From NCBI GenBank assembly GCA_946554335.1, contig CAMNSA010000003.1:1-64000 (forward strand): a stretch of 64,000 nt of DNA, given 5' to 3'. This document shows, one piece after another, positions 51,305-60,755 of the stretch (positions are counted from its first letter, which is position 1; every line of letters starts with the position of its first letter). The position numbers were made by a program, and so were the translations under genes. The notes beneath the pieces are model-generated. The model saw only the letters and a program-made list of their open reading frames with translations, made no database searches and was not told the DNA's origin. This DNA is from an uncultured Neglectibacter sp. (GTDB lineage: Bacteria; Bacillota; Clostridia; Oscillospirales; Acutalibacteraceae).

Positions 51305-51328
51305 GCGAGGAAAGGAACCACGAAGCAC

Positions 51329-52267
51329 ATGAGTAAAAAGATCACGACCATCGGCGGACAAGCCCTGATGGAGGGTATTATGATGGTAGGCCCCAAGCGC
51401 ACGGTGGCCGCCTTTTGCGATGAAAAGGGCACGATTACCACGGAAGAGATCCAAGTGCCCAGGCTCACCCAGAAATATTCCATTCTGGGAAAGCCCTTTA
51501 TCCGGGGGATCTTTGCCCTGATCGACTCCTTCCGCCTGGGCTACAAGGCCCTGTCCCTCTCCGCGGACAAGTTGACAGAGCTGGAGGAAGAGGAGGAGCC
51601 CTCCGGCATTGACAAATGGCTTACCGATCACCTGGGAGATAAGCTGACGGGAATGATTATGGGCGTCGCCTCCGTCTTAGGAGTCGCCCTTGCGATCCTG
51701 CTTTTTTTCTTCCTGCCCACTGTGCTTTTCAATTTGCTGCAAAAGGTCGTTCCCTCCGATATCAGCGGCTTCCGCTCCCTTTTTGAAGGGATCCTGCGGC
51801 TTTTGATCTTCCTTTCCTATCTGCTTCTGGTGTCCCTCCTCCCCGATATCAAGCGCACCTTTCAGTATCACGGGGCGGAGCATAAAACCATTTTCTGCTA
51901 TGAAAACGACCTTCCCCTGACAGTGGAAAATGTGCGGAAACAGGGCCGCTTCCACCCCCGCTGCGGGACCAGCTTTTTGATCCTGATGCTGATTCTGGGC
52001 GTGATCGTGGGATTTTTCATTCCCTTCTCCAATCCCTTCCTGCGCACGGCGGCCAAGCTTCTGTGCATCCCTATTATCATGAACCTGGGCTACGAGCTGC
52101 AAAAGGCTTGCGCGAAGCACGAGGGGATCGTGTCGAGGATCATCACCGCCCCGGGGCTTTGGGTACAGCGCATCACCGTAAAGGAGCCCAGCGACAAGAT
52201 GATCGAGGCGGCCATCGCCGCCATGGAGGCCGTCATTCCGGAAAACGGCGAGGATCTGATCCGGTGA
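51329..52267 (+). CDS. DUF1385 family membrane protein (YqhQ-like)
   Basis: IGGQALMEGIMMVGPKRT; FQYHGAEHKTIFCYEND; HPRCGTSFLILMLILG. Confidence 0.92.
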   Translation: MSKKITTIGGQALMEGIMMVGPKRTVAAFCDEKGTITTEEIQVPRLTQKYSILGKPFIRGIFALIDSFRLGYKALSLSADKLTELEEEEEPSGIDKWLTDHLGDKLTGMIMGVASVLGVALAILLFFFLPTVLFNLLQKVVPSDISGFRSLFEGILRLLIFLSYLLLVSLLPDIKRTFQYHGAEHKTIFCYENDLPLTVENVRKQGRFHPRCGTSFLILMLILGVIVGFFIPFSNPFLRTAAKLLCIPIIMNLGYELQKACAKHEGIVSRIITAPGLWVQRITVKEPSDKMIEAAIAAMEAVIPENGEDLIR

Positions 52268-53118
52268 CGGCACAGAGGCTTTTTTCCTGGGCCCGACAGA
52301 CCCTTTCTCAGTCGGGCGTAGATTCGCCGGACTTTGACGCGAAGGAGCTGTGCGCTCATTTTTTGGGACTCTCCCGCGAAGAGCTCATCTTAAAAAAAGA
52401 ATTCATTCCGCCAAAAGCTGCGCAGGAAGCCTTTCAGGCCGCCGTTGCCCAGCGTGCAGAGGGCAGGCCCCTGCAATACATTTTGGGGGAATGGGAATTT
52501 ATGGGGCTCTCCCTCTTTGTGGGAGAAGGAGTGCTGATCCCAAGGGAGGACACCGCCGTTTTGGTGGAAGAGCTTCACGCCCGCCTGGGAGAGCAGAAGG
52601 CTCCCCGAGGGTTAGACCTGTGCGCGGGCACCGGCGCGGTGGCCCTGGGGCTTTGCAGCCGTCGCCCGGACGCCACTGTTCTCTGCCTGGAGCTTTCGGA
52701 AAGGGCCTTTTCTTATCTCAAGAAAAATCTTTCGGCCTATCCGGAATACCAAATTGCTTCCCGTCAGGAAGATGTTCTGCTCCCTCCCCAGAACTTTGAG
52801 GAAGGGAGCCTTGACTTCCTCGCCTCCAACCCTCCCTATATTGCGAAGGACGAGCTGCCCACCTTGCAGCGGGAGGTGCAGAGGGAACCGCAAATGGCCT
52901 TGGACGGCGGAGAGGACGGCCTTGTTTTCTACCGTGCCATCGCCTCTCTCTGGCTTCCCCTGCTGCGCCCCGGCGGCGTTTTCGCCGTGGAGATCGGCGA
53001 GACCCAGGGGGACGAGGTGTCTCAGCTGTTTTCCAAAGCGGGAGGGAAAAAGCTTTCGGTCAAAAAAGACTGGGCCGGCCTTCCCCGGGTGGTTTCCGGG
53101 GAGTGGCCGGGGAAATAG
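52264..53118 (+). CDS. prmC: Peptide chain release factor N5-glutamine methyltransferase (GTG start, GTGA overlap)
   Basis: VTAQRLFSWARQTLSQSGVDSPDFDAKELCAHF; PREDTAVLVEE; LDLCAGTGAVALGL; ASNPPYIAKDEL. Confidence 0.94.
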   Translation: MTAQRLFSWARQTLSQSGVDSPDFDAKELCAHFLGLSREELILKKEFIPPKAAQEAFQAAVAQRAEGRPLQYILGEWEFMGLSLFVGEGVLIPREDTAVLVEELHARLGEQKAPRGLDLCAGTGAVALGLCSRRPDATVLCLELSERAFSYLKKNLSAYPEYQIASRQEDVLLPPQNFEEGSLDFLASNPPYIAKDELPTLQREVQREPQMALDGGEDGLVFYRAIASLWLPLLRPGGVFAVEIGETQGDEVSQLFSKAGGKKLSVKKDWAGLPRVVSGEWPGK

Positions 53119-53133
53119 AAAGGGGTGTTTTCC

Positions 53134-55914
53134 ATGACCGAAACGGAGCGCAGACAGGCAGCGAAACAGTTTGCTGCTGACTGGACAGGCCGCGGCGATG
53201 AAAAACAGGAAACCCAGCGGTTTTGGATTGACCTGCTCCAAAATGTATTTGGAGTGGAGCGCCCTACGGAGTACATACAATTTGAAGTCCCGGTCAAGCT
53301 GGGGCATACCAGCTTTATCGACGGCTATATTCCCTCCACCCGTGTGCTCATCGAGCAAAAAGGAAAAGATATCGACCTGAAAAAAGGCTATCAGCAGTCA
53401 GACGGCAGTATGCTGACGCCCTTCGGACAGGCAAGAAGATATGCTGGATATTTGCCCTATAATCAGGTTCCCCGCTGGATCGTGGTAAGCAATTTCCAAA
53501 GCTTTGAAATACACGACATGAACCGGCCCAATGAGGAGCCGGAGATCGTGCTGCTGGAGAATCTGGAAAAGGAGTATCACCGCCTGGGCTTTCTGGTGGA
53601 TACGGGAAACGAAAATATCAAAAAGGAAATGGAAATTTCCTTACAGGCCGGAGAGCTGGTGGGGAAGCTCTATGACGCTCTTTTGAAGCAGTACAAGGAC
53701 CCGGACGACCCGGCGACGCTTCAAAGCCTGAACAAGCTGTGTGTCCGGCTGGTATTTTGTCTGTACGCAGAGGACGCCGGGATTTTCGGGAAAAGAAATC
53801 TCTTTCATGACTATCTGCAAGCGCATAGCAGCGAAGCGCGACAGGCACTAATCAATTTATTCCACATTCTTGACCAGAAGGAAGAAGAGCGAGACCCCTA
53901 TCTGGATGACGACCTGCTGGCCTTTCCCTATGTAAACGGAGGCCTGTTCGCGGATGAAAGCATTGAAATTCCCCGTCTGACGGAAGAGATCGTGGAGATC
54001 ATTTTGCAGAAAGCCAGCGAGGACTTTGACTGGAGTGAAATCAGCCCTACCATTTTCGGGGCGGTGTTTGAAAGCACCCTGAACCCGGAAACCCGACGCT
54101 CAGGAGGTATGCACTACACCAGCATTGAGAACATCCACAAGGTGATAGACCCGCTGTTTCTGGACGAGCTGAAAGCAGAGCTTGCGGAAATCCTTTCTGA
54201 GACCGTGGAGAAGACCCGGAAAGCCAGACTGGAAGCCTACCAAAAGAAGCTGTCAAGCCTGACATTTTTAGACCCGGCCTGCGGGTCAGGAAACTTTTTG
54301 ACGGAAACCTACCTCTCTCTGCGCAGGCTGGAAAACCAAGTCATTTCTGAGCTCCGGCACGGGCAAACATCTTTTGGAGAAGTGCAGAAGGAAAACCCCA
54401 TTCAGGTTTCTATCGGGCAGTTTTACGGCATTGAGATCAACGACTTTGCCGTGACGGTGGCGAAAACTGCCCTCTGGATCGCGGAAAGCCAGATGATGAA
54501 GGAGACGGAGGATGTGGTTCATATGAGCCTTGACTTCCTTCCTCTGAAAAGCTACGCCAATATCATAGAGGGCAACGCGCTCCGCATGGACTGGAATGAG
54601 GTCGTTCCCAAGGAAAAGCTCCATTATATCATGGGGAATCCTCCGTTTGTGGGATATTCCTTACAAAGCAAAGCCCAAAAGGAGGATATTCTTTCCGTCT
54701 ATGTGGACGAAAAAGGAAAGTCCTACAAGACGGCAGGAAAGATAGATTATGTGGCGGGGTGGTATTTCAAAGCGGCGCAGTTTATACAGAACACAGAGAT
54801 ACGCACCGCCTTTGTGTCTACCAATTCCATTACACAGGGGGAGCAGGTGGCGGGCGTTTGGAAGCCGCTTTATGACCGTTTTGGGATACATATTGACTTT
54901 GCTCACCGTACCTTCCGCTGGGACAGCGAGGCCAGCCTAAAAGCTCATGTGCATTGCGTCATTGTGGGGTTCAGCGCTGCCCTGAACAACAAACCGAAAA
55001 TGATTTACTCGTCTGATAGGCCGCAGGAAGCACAGAACATCAATGCCTATTTGTTGGACGCTCCTAATGTTTTTATTGACAGCAGAAAGAGGCCCTTATG
55101 CCCTGTGGCAGAAGTGCTAACTGGAAATCGTCCTGCTGATGGTGGCGCTTTAATTATTGAAGATGACGAGCTTCTTAGCTTTATTGGAAATAAACCAGAT
55201 GTTTCTAAGTTTATTCGCCCCTTTATGCAAGCAACAGATTTTATAAATAACAGAAAAAAGTGGTGTTTGTGGCTCGTTGGAGCTTCACCCAAAGAAGTTC
55301 GTGATTATCCGCAAATTGTTGAGCGTATATCCGCTTGCAAAAATGATCGGTTAAACGCCCCCGATGAGGGACGCAGAAAATTAGCAGATACACCTACATT
55401 ATTTCGTGAACAAATAACGGCAACTGCTGATTACATTATTATTCCTCGCCACTCCTCTGAAAACAGGCGATATGTCCCGATTGGCTATGTAGATAAGTCA
55501 GTTATCTGCGGCGATGCAAACTTGATGATTATCGATACCTCGCTTTATCACTTCGGCATATTGACTTCCAATGTCCATATGGCTTGGACTAGAGCAGTAT
55601 GCGGCAGAATAAAAAGTGACTACCGTTACTCTAAAGACGTGGTTTACAACAATTTCCCCTGGCCCACGCCCACGGACGAGCAAAAGGCCAAGATAGAAGA
55701 AACAGCACAGGCCATTCTGGACGCACGCGCCCTTTATCCCGATTCCAGCCTTGCCGATCTTTACGACGAAACCACTATGCCGCCTGAGCTCCGCAAGGCC
55801 CACCAAAACAATGATAAAGCCGTTATGCAGGCTTACGGCTTTGATGTGAAAACCATGACGGAATCAAGCTGTGTTGCGGAGCTGATGAAGCTTTACCAAA
55901 AGCTGACGAAGTGA
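53134..55914 (+). CDS. MmeI-like (Type IIL/IIG) fused restriction endonuclease-DNA methyltransferase
   Basis: N-terminal FIDGYIPSTRVLIEQKGKD (D-x10-ExK), LDPACGSGNFLTETY motif I, YIMGNPPFVGYSL motif IV, C-terminal TRD-like region; 926 aa. Confidence 0.88.
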   Translation: MTETERRQAAKQFAADWTGRGDEKQETQRFWIDLLQNVFGVERPTEYIQFEVPVKLGHTSFIDGYIPSTRVLIEQKGKDIDLKKGYQQSDGSMLTPFGQARRYAGYLPYNQVPRWIVVSNFQSFEIHDMNRPNEEPEIVLLENLEKEYHRLGFLVDTGNENIKKEMEISLQAGELVGKLYDALLKQYKDPDDPATLQSLNKLCVRLVFCLYAEDAGIFGKRNLFHDYLQAHSSEARQALINLFHILDQKEEERDPYLDDDLLAFPYVNGGLFADESIEIPRLTEEIVEIILQKASEDFDWSEISPTIFGAVFESTLNPETRRSGGMHYTSIENIHKVIDPLFLDELKAELAEILSETVEKTRKARLEAYQKKLSSLTFLDPACGSGNFLTETYLSLRRLENQVISELRHGQTSFGEVQKENPIQVSIGQFYGIEINDFAVTVAKTALWIAESQMMKETEDVVHMSLDFLPLKSYANIIEGNALRMDWNEVVPKEKLHYIMGNPPFVGYSLQSKAQKEDILSVYVDEKGKSYKTAGKIDYVAGWYFKAAQFIQNTEIRTAFVSTNSITQGEQVAGVWKPLYDRFGIHIDFAHRTFRWDSEASLKAHVHCVIVGFSAALNNKPKMIYSSDRPQEAQNINAYLLDAPNVFIDSRKRPLCPVAEVLTGNRPADGGALIIEDDELLSFIGNKPDVSKFIRPFMQATDFINNRKKWCLWLVGASPKEVRDYPQIVERISACKNDRLNAPDEGRRKLADTPTLFREQITATADYIIIPRHSSENRRYVPIGYVDKSVICGDANLMIIDTSLYHFGILTSNVHMAWTRAVCGRIKSDYRYSKDVVYNNFPWPTPTDEQKAKIEETAQAILDARALYPDSSLADLYDETTMPPELRKAHQNNDKAVMQAYGFDVKTMTESSCVAELMKLYQKLTK

Positions 55915-55991
55915 CAAAGTTCCATCCCTTCCCCTTCTGGAAACAAAGGAAGCTTTTCTAGAACACGCCCTCTCCGTCGCGGCAGAGCCGC

Positions 55992-56251
55992 GCCACCGTC
56001 TCACCTGCCGGTTCGGTCAGTTCGTGGCAACGCCCCACCGGGGCGTACTCACCCCAGAGGGAGAGGCAAGTCTTGGCTCCCCCTTTGGGGCGCTGGTCGC
56101 CAGTGGCGACCGCTTAGCGCCGCCCGAACCGGCAGGTGAGACCGTTGCTGAACGCATGCCACTGGCATGCAGCAACCGAGCCGGGGAAGATTGCCAGTGG
56201 CAATCGTTCTGACCCGCCCGAGCCGGCAGGCGAGAAAGGCGAGACGGTGGC
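55992..56251. repeat. Non-coding palindromic element: chained 16-17-bp hairpins inside larger inverted repeats
   Basis: Outer IR GCCACCGTCTC/GAGACGGTGGC; inner IR GTCTCACCTGCCGGTTCGG (55998-56016)/CCGAACCGGCAGGTGAGAC (56124-56142); five small perfect hairpins. Confidence 0.85.
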
Positions 56252-56330
56252 ACGGCGTAAGCCGTGGCTGAGGGGGGGGAGAGCCAAGAAGGTCTGACGA
56301 CTCATATCTAAAAACTAACAACTAAACAGC

Positions 56331-56365
56331 AAAAAAGCTCTGCGCAAACGCGCAGAGCTTTTTGA
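56331..56365. terminator. Bidirectional terminator downstream of oadA-like gene
   Basis: AAAAAGCTCTGCGC-AAAC-GCGCAGAGCTTTTT. Confidence 0.9.
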
Positions 56366-56382
56366 TTGACATTAGATGAAAT

Positions 56383-57828
56383 TTAGAAATTGCCGTTTGT
56401 CAGGTCTTCTACCACCAGAGTGCGGGGGGAGTTATCCTGTGCGGGGGCAGCAGGCGCAGTCTGAGCGGCAGCCGGCTCCTCCGTATGAGGGCCGTCTCTC
56501 CACTCCAAAAACTTCTGGGCCACCTGGGGGAACAGCGCAAGGCTCAAAACATCCTCCTCGCACTTGGCAAGGCCGCTTTCCATGGTTTCCTTGCGGAACT
56601 TTTCCATTTCAGGCTCCAACAGGTCGGCGGGGCGGCAGGTGATGACCTCGTCGTTTCCGATGGCTTTCTTCCGCACTTCCTCATTGACCTCGCCGGGAAG
56701 CTGGCCGTATTCGCCGCGAAGCAGACCCTTGGACTCCTTGGTGATCATCTTGTAGCGCTCGCCGGAAAGAATATTGAGCACTGCCTGAGAGCCCACGATC
56801 TGGCTGGTGGGCGTGACCAGAGGCGGATAGCCGAAGTCCTTTCTTACCCGGGGGATCTCCGCCAATACATCGTAATACTTATCCTCAGCGTTGGCCTGTT
56901 TGAGCTGAGAGATCAAATTGGAAAGCATTCCGCCAGGCACCTGATACAGCAGGGTATTGGTGTCTACCTTCAAAACCTTGGGGCTCACGTCCAGCTTTTC
57001 CGCCACGCCCCTGAAGTGGACAGCGGCCTCGGAAAGCTTCTGGAGATCCAGCCCGGTATCCCGGCTGGTGCCCTGCAAGGTGGCCACCATGGACTCGGTG
57101 GCAGGCTGAGAGGTGCCGTTGGCCAGCGGAGAGAGCGCACAGTCTACAATATCCACACCGGCCTGAGCCGCCATCAGGTTGGTCATATCTCCCGTGCCGG
57201 TGGTGTTATGGGTATGCAGGTGAATGGGCACTCCCACATTTTCCTTCAGCTTCTTGACGAGAGAATAGGCGTCATAGGGCAAAAGCAGGTTAGCCATGTC
57301 CTTGATGCAGATGGTGTCCGCGCCCATGCTCTCCAGCTTCATAGCGAGCTTAACAAAATAGTCCTCGCTGTGTACGGGGCTCTTGGTGTAGCTGATGGCC
57401 ACCTCCGCCATGCCGCCGTACTCCTTCACATATTTGACGGCCGCCTCCACGTTTCTCGGGTCGTTAAGGGCGTCAAAAATACGCACGATATCGATGCCGT
57501 TTTCAATGGATTTCTTACAGAAGGCCTCTACCACATCGTCGGCGTAATGGCGGTAGCCCAGAAGATTCTGGCCGCGCAGCAGCATCTGAAGCTTGGTGTT
57601 GGGAAGACCCTTTTTCAGAGTGCGCAGCCGCTCCCAGGGGTCTTCATTCAAAAAGCGCATACACACATCAAAGGTCGCGCCGCCCCAGCACTCCAGGGAC
57701 CAGTAGCCCACACTGTCCAGAAGGGGCAGCACCGGGATCATATCCTCGATCTTCATACGGGTAGCCGCCTGAGACTGATGGGCGTCTCTCAGAATGGTAT
57801 CCGTTATTCTAAGGGGATTTTTTGCCAT
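56383..57828 (-). CDS. Oxaloacetate decarboxylase alpha/pyruvate carboxylase subunit B (carboxyltransferase), no biotin domain
   Basis: ITDTILRDAHQSQAATRM; SLECWGGATFDVCMRFLNEDPWERL; IHLHTHNTTG. Confidence 0.94.
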   Translation of the reverse strand: MAKNPLRITDTILRDAHQSQAATRMKIEDMIPVLPLLDSVGYWSLECWGGATFDVCMRFLNEDPWERLRTLKKGLPNTKLQMLLRGQNLLGYRHYADDVVEAFCKKSIENGIDIVRIFDALNDPRNVEAAVKYVKEYGGMAEVAISYTKSPVHSEDYFVKLAMKLESMGADTICIKDMANLLLPYDAYSLVKKLKENVGVPIHLHTHNTTGTGDMTNLMAAQAGVDIVDCALSPLANGTSQPATESMVATLQGTSRDTGLDLQKLSEAAVHFRGVAEKLDVSPKVLKVDTNTLLYQVPGGMLSNLISQLKQANAEDKYYDVLAEIPRVRKDFGYPPLVTPTSQIVGSQAVLNILSGERYKMITKESKGLLRGEYGQLPGEVNEEVRKKAIGNDEVITCRPADLLEPEMEKFRKETMESGLAKCEEDVLSLALFPQVAQKFLEWRDGPHTEEPAAAQTAPAAPAQDNSPRTLVVEDLTNGNF

Positions 57829-57874
57829 AATTTCAATCCGTTTCCTTTCCCTGTGAAATCTTCACAGAACTCGC

Positions 57875-59104
57875 TTAGCCAAACAGGGCCAGCAGCACGC
57901 CGGCCGCAACAGCGGAACCGATCACGCCTGCCACATTGGGACCCATGGCGTGCATCAAAAGGAAGTTGGAAGGATCCTCCTTCTGGCCCACCACCTGAGA
58001 GACCCGGGCGGCCATGGGAACGGCGGAAACACCGGCGGAGCCGATCAGGGGGTTCACCTTCTCCTTGCTGAACACATTCATCAGCTTGGCGAGCAGCACG
58101 CCTCCGGCAGTACCGAAGCCAAAGGCCACAACGCCCATCACCAGGATTCCAAGGGTCTCAAGGTTCAGGAAGTTGGCCGCAGTAGCGGTAGCGCCCACGG
58201 AAACGCCCAGGAAGATGGTGACAATATTCATCAGCTCATTCTGCACCGTCTTGTTCAGGCGGTCCACAACGCCGCATTCTCTCATTAGGTTGCCCAGCAT
58301 CAGGCAGCCTACCAGCGGAGCCGCAGAGGGCAGCATAAAGGAGACGAAGATCGTCACGATGATGGGGAACAGAATCTTCTCCGTCTTGGAAACGGGACGC
58401 AGCTGACGCATCTTGATCCTTCTCTCCTCCTTGGTGGTGAGAAGCTTCATAATGGGCGGCTGGATCACCGGCACCAAAGCCATATAGGAATAGGCGGCAA
58501 CGGCGATAGGCCCTAACAAGTGAGGAGCCAGCTTCGCGGTGGTGTAAATGGCGGTAGGACCATCCGCACCGCCGATAATGCCGATGGCGCCGGCCTCTGC
58601 GGGCTTAAAGCCCAAAAGCTGAGCGCCCACAAAGGTGATAAAGATACCCAGCTGGGCGGCAGCGCCCAGAAGCAGGGTCTTGGGGTTGGCGATCAGGGGA
58701 GCAAAGTCAGTTCCGGCTCCCACGCCGATAAAGATCAGGCAGGGATAAATCCCCAGCTTAACGCCCAGGTAAAGGACGTCCAGAAGGCCCACAGACTCCG
58801 TTACAAGCTTTCCGGCGGCATCCAGGACCGGCGTGCCCTCCGCTGTCAGCAGAGGGATTCCATCCGCGAACATCTCCCAATGCACATGGCCGCCCTCGTA
58901 CAGCGCCGCGTGGTACATTCCCGCGCCGGGAAGGTTCGTCAGCAGCATGCCGAAAGCGATAGGCAGCAGCAGCAGAGGCTCAAATTTCTTGACAATGGCA
59001 AGATACAGCAGCACACAGGAGATGGCGATCATCACCAAAGAAAGGGGATTCTCGGCCAGCTGGGCAAAGCCTGTGCTCTGCAAAAAGGTCATAATCGCGT
59101 CCAT
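57875..59104 (-). CDS. Na+-translocating decarboxylase beta subunit (OadB/GcdB family)
   Basis: [49 protein letters not shown]. Confidence 0.95.
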   Translation of the reverse strand: MDAIMTFLQSTGFAQLAENPLSLVMIAISCVLLYLAIVKKFEPLLLLPIAFGMLLTNLPGAGMYHAALYEGGHVHWEMFADGIPLLTAEGTPVLDAAGKLVTESVGLLDVLYLGVKLGIYPCLIFIGVGAGTDFAPLIANPKTLLLGAAAQLGIFITFVGAQLLGFKPAEAGAIGIIGGADGPTAIYTTAKLAPHLLGPIAVAAYSYMALVPVIQPPIMKLLTTKEERRIKMRQLRPVSKTEKILFPIIVTIFVSFMLPSAAPLVGCLMLGNLMRECGVVDRLNKTVQNELMNIVTIFLGVSVGATATAANFLNLETLGILVMGVVAFGFGTAGGVLLAKLMNVFSKEKVNPLIGSAGVSAVPMAARVSQVVGQKEDPSNFLLMHAMGPNVAGVIGSAVAAGVLLALFG

Positions 59105-59144
59105 GAATCAGTTTCACTCCTTTTGTTTATTCTGTGGGAAGAGC

Positions 59145-59516
59145 TTACGCAATGGTGCAAAGGAGTGTACCGCTTTCCACAGCCGCGCCCTTCGATACGG
59201 AAACAGCGGTAACGGTGCCGTCCTTGGGGGCCATGATCTCATTTTCCATCTTCATGGCTTCCAGGATCATCAGCACATCGCCGGACTTCACAGCCTGACC
59301 GGCCGCGACCTTCACATCCAGGATGGTGCCGGGCATGGGAGCGGTGATCTGCTCGCCCGCGCCGGCAGGAGCCGGGGCGGCAGCCGGAGCAGGAGCAGGA
59401 GCGGGTGCGGCGGCCGGGGCCGGAGCAGCGGCAGGAGCGGGAGCCGCGCCAGCCTTTACTTCTTCTACGGTAACTTCATAAGCAGTGCCGTTTACATTGA
59501 CATTGTACTTTCTCAT
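59145..59516 (-). CDS. Biotin/lipoyl carrier subunit of decarboxylase
   Basis: Ala/Pro linker then [40 protein letters not shown]. Confidence 0.95.
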   Translation of the reverse strand: MRKYNVNVNGTAYEVTVEEVKAGAAPAPAAAPAPAAAPAPAPAPAAAPAPAGAGEQITAPMPGTILDVKVAAGQAVKSGDVLMILEAMKMENEIMAPKDGTVTAVSVSKGAAVESGTLLCTIA

Positions 59517-59607
59517 AGCGAAATCCCTCTTTCCAGATGTTAAACGATCAGATAATCATGTTCTGCCCGGACCTCTCCGGCTCTGCCGGCCGTCCGATTT
59601 ACAAGAC

Positions 59608-59910
59608 TTACAGCCTGCGGATGGAATGGATCTTCAAATGGCTGACCTCGCAGCCCATATCCTCCGCAATAGCCGCCGCAATGGCCGCCACCAGCTGCTG
59701 GCGGTTGGGCCCAGCCGTCACAGAAGCGGGGGCCGGTGCAGGCGCGGCAGATCCCTGGGGCTTTCCGGAGACCTTCTCCATGATCAGTCCCATCACCTTG
59801 ATGATAACGATCAGGCAAACCAGCACCACAAAGACCGTGACCAGTCCCATCAGCACCACCTGAACTGTAGAAGGTCCGTTTGCGGCGCTTTCGATCGCAT
59901 TACTGGGCAT
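59608..59910 (-). CDS. OadG-family gamma subunit
   Basis: Single N-terminal TM VVLMGLVTVFVVLVCLIVIIKVMGLI; position in operon; start at internal Met 59910. Confidence 0.8.
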   Translation of the reverse strand: MPSNAIESAANGPSTVQVVLMGLVTVFVVLVCLIVIIKVMGLIMEKVSGKPQGSAAPAPAPASVTAGPNRQQLVAAIAAAIAEDMGCEVSHLKIHSIRRL

Positions 59911-60130
59911 CAGAAATTCCCTCCCTTCCCTAGTGGAATTATTAGAAAACAGCATAAAAAGAACAAAACAGTAGCCTCGGATCCTGAAAAAACACCATTC
60001 TTCCGCATTTTATCAAAATCAGGATTATCATACCACGAAAGCAAAGCTTTGACAATGCCCCGCCGCGTTTTTCACTGAAAAATTTTCCTGCCTTCCCATG
60101 AGAAATCACCTGTTTTTCAGGGAGAGGGGC

Positions 60131-60175
60131 AAAAAGGGACGCGTAAAGAAAATTCCTCACGCGTCCCTTCAAAAA
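60131..60175 (-). terminator. Intrinsic terminator after GNAT gene
   Basis: AAGGGACGCGT/ACGCGTCCCTT with U-tract on minus strand. Confidence 0.8.
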
Positions 60176-60182
60176 GACATTT

Positions 60183-60755
60183 CTATTTCTCTTGCAGGAT
60201 CCCCTTCGCCGCCTTTTCTCTCGCGGCCTCATAATCGAGATTCTCGATCAAATAAGGCTTTGTGGGAAGCTGGGCCTCAGGGTCCCGGGGCTTCAGAGAG
60301 AAGCTGAAGCACACAAGCTCTCCGCTGCCTTCCCGCTCCCTGAAAAAACCCATAGCCTCAAAGAAGCGAAGGGCCTCTTCGTTCTCCCGATGAATGTAGG
60401 AAACCACCCTTTTCCGATTTCCCAGCTCCATCATATCCCGCATCAGTTCCCACAAGGCACACCCTACCCGGCGGCGCTGAAACTCTTCTTTGACATACAG
60501 CTCCAGCTCTGTACAAAACAGATCTTTCGGCGCTTCCCGCCACTCTCTCAAATGGCAGAAGCCAGCCGGGGTGGAATCGATCTCGCAGAGGATCCAGCCC
60601 AGGCCGTAGGTATAACGGTCGATCCGCTGAATATAGCTTTGCAGTGAAGGAACCTCCTGCTCCGGCGCATGGCAGGTGCCTGTATAGGGAGCGTAGATCT
60701 TCAGCATCGCGGGCCCGTCCCATTCATTGACCCGCCTGACTGCTGCCTTGTGCAT
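60183..60755 (-). CDS. GNAT family N-acetyltransferase
   Basis: AAVRRVNEWDGPAMLKIYAPYTGTCH; ELYVKEEFQRRRVGCALWELMRDMM; EALRFFEAMGFF. Confidence 0.88.
   Translation of the reverse strand: MHKAAVRRVNEWDGPAMLKIYAPYTGTCHAPEQEVPSLQSYIQRIDRYTYGLGWILCEIDSTPAGFCHLREWREAPKDLFCTELELYVKEEFQRRRVGCALWELMRDMMELGNRKRVVSYIHRENEEALRFFEAMGFFREREGSGELVCFSFSLKPRDPEAQLPTKPYLIENLDYEAAREKAAKGILQEK

Noticed and set aside
56017-56321. Small ORFs on both strands in 56017-56321
   Set aside because: Span the hairpin element; translations are readouts of palindromes, no RBS or domain.
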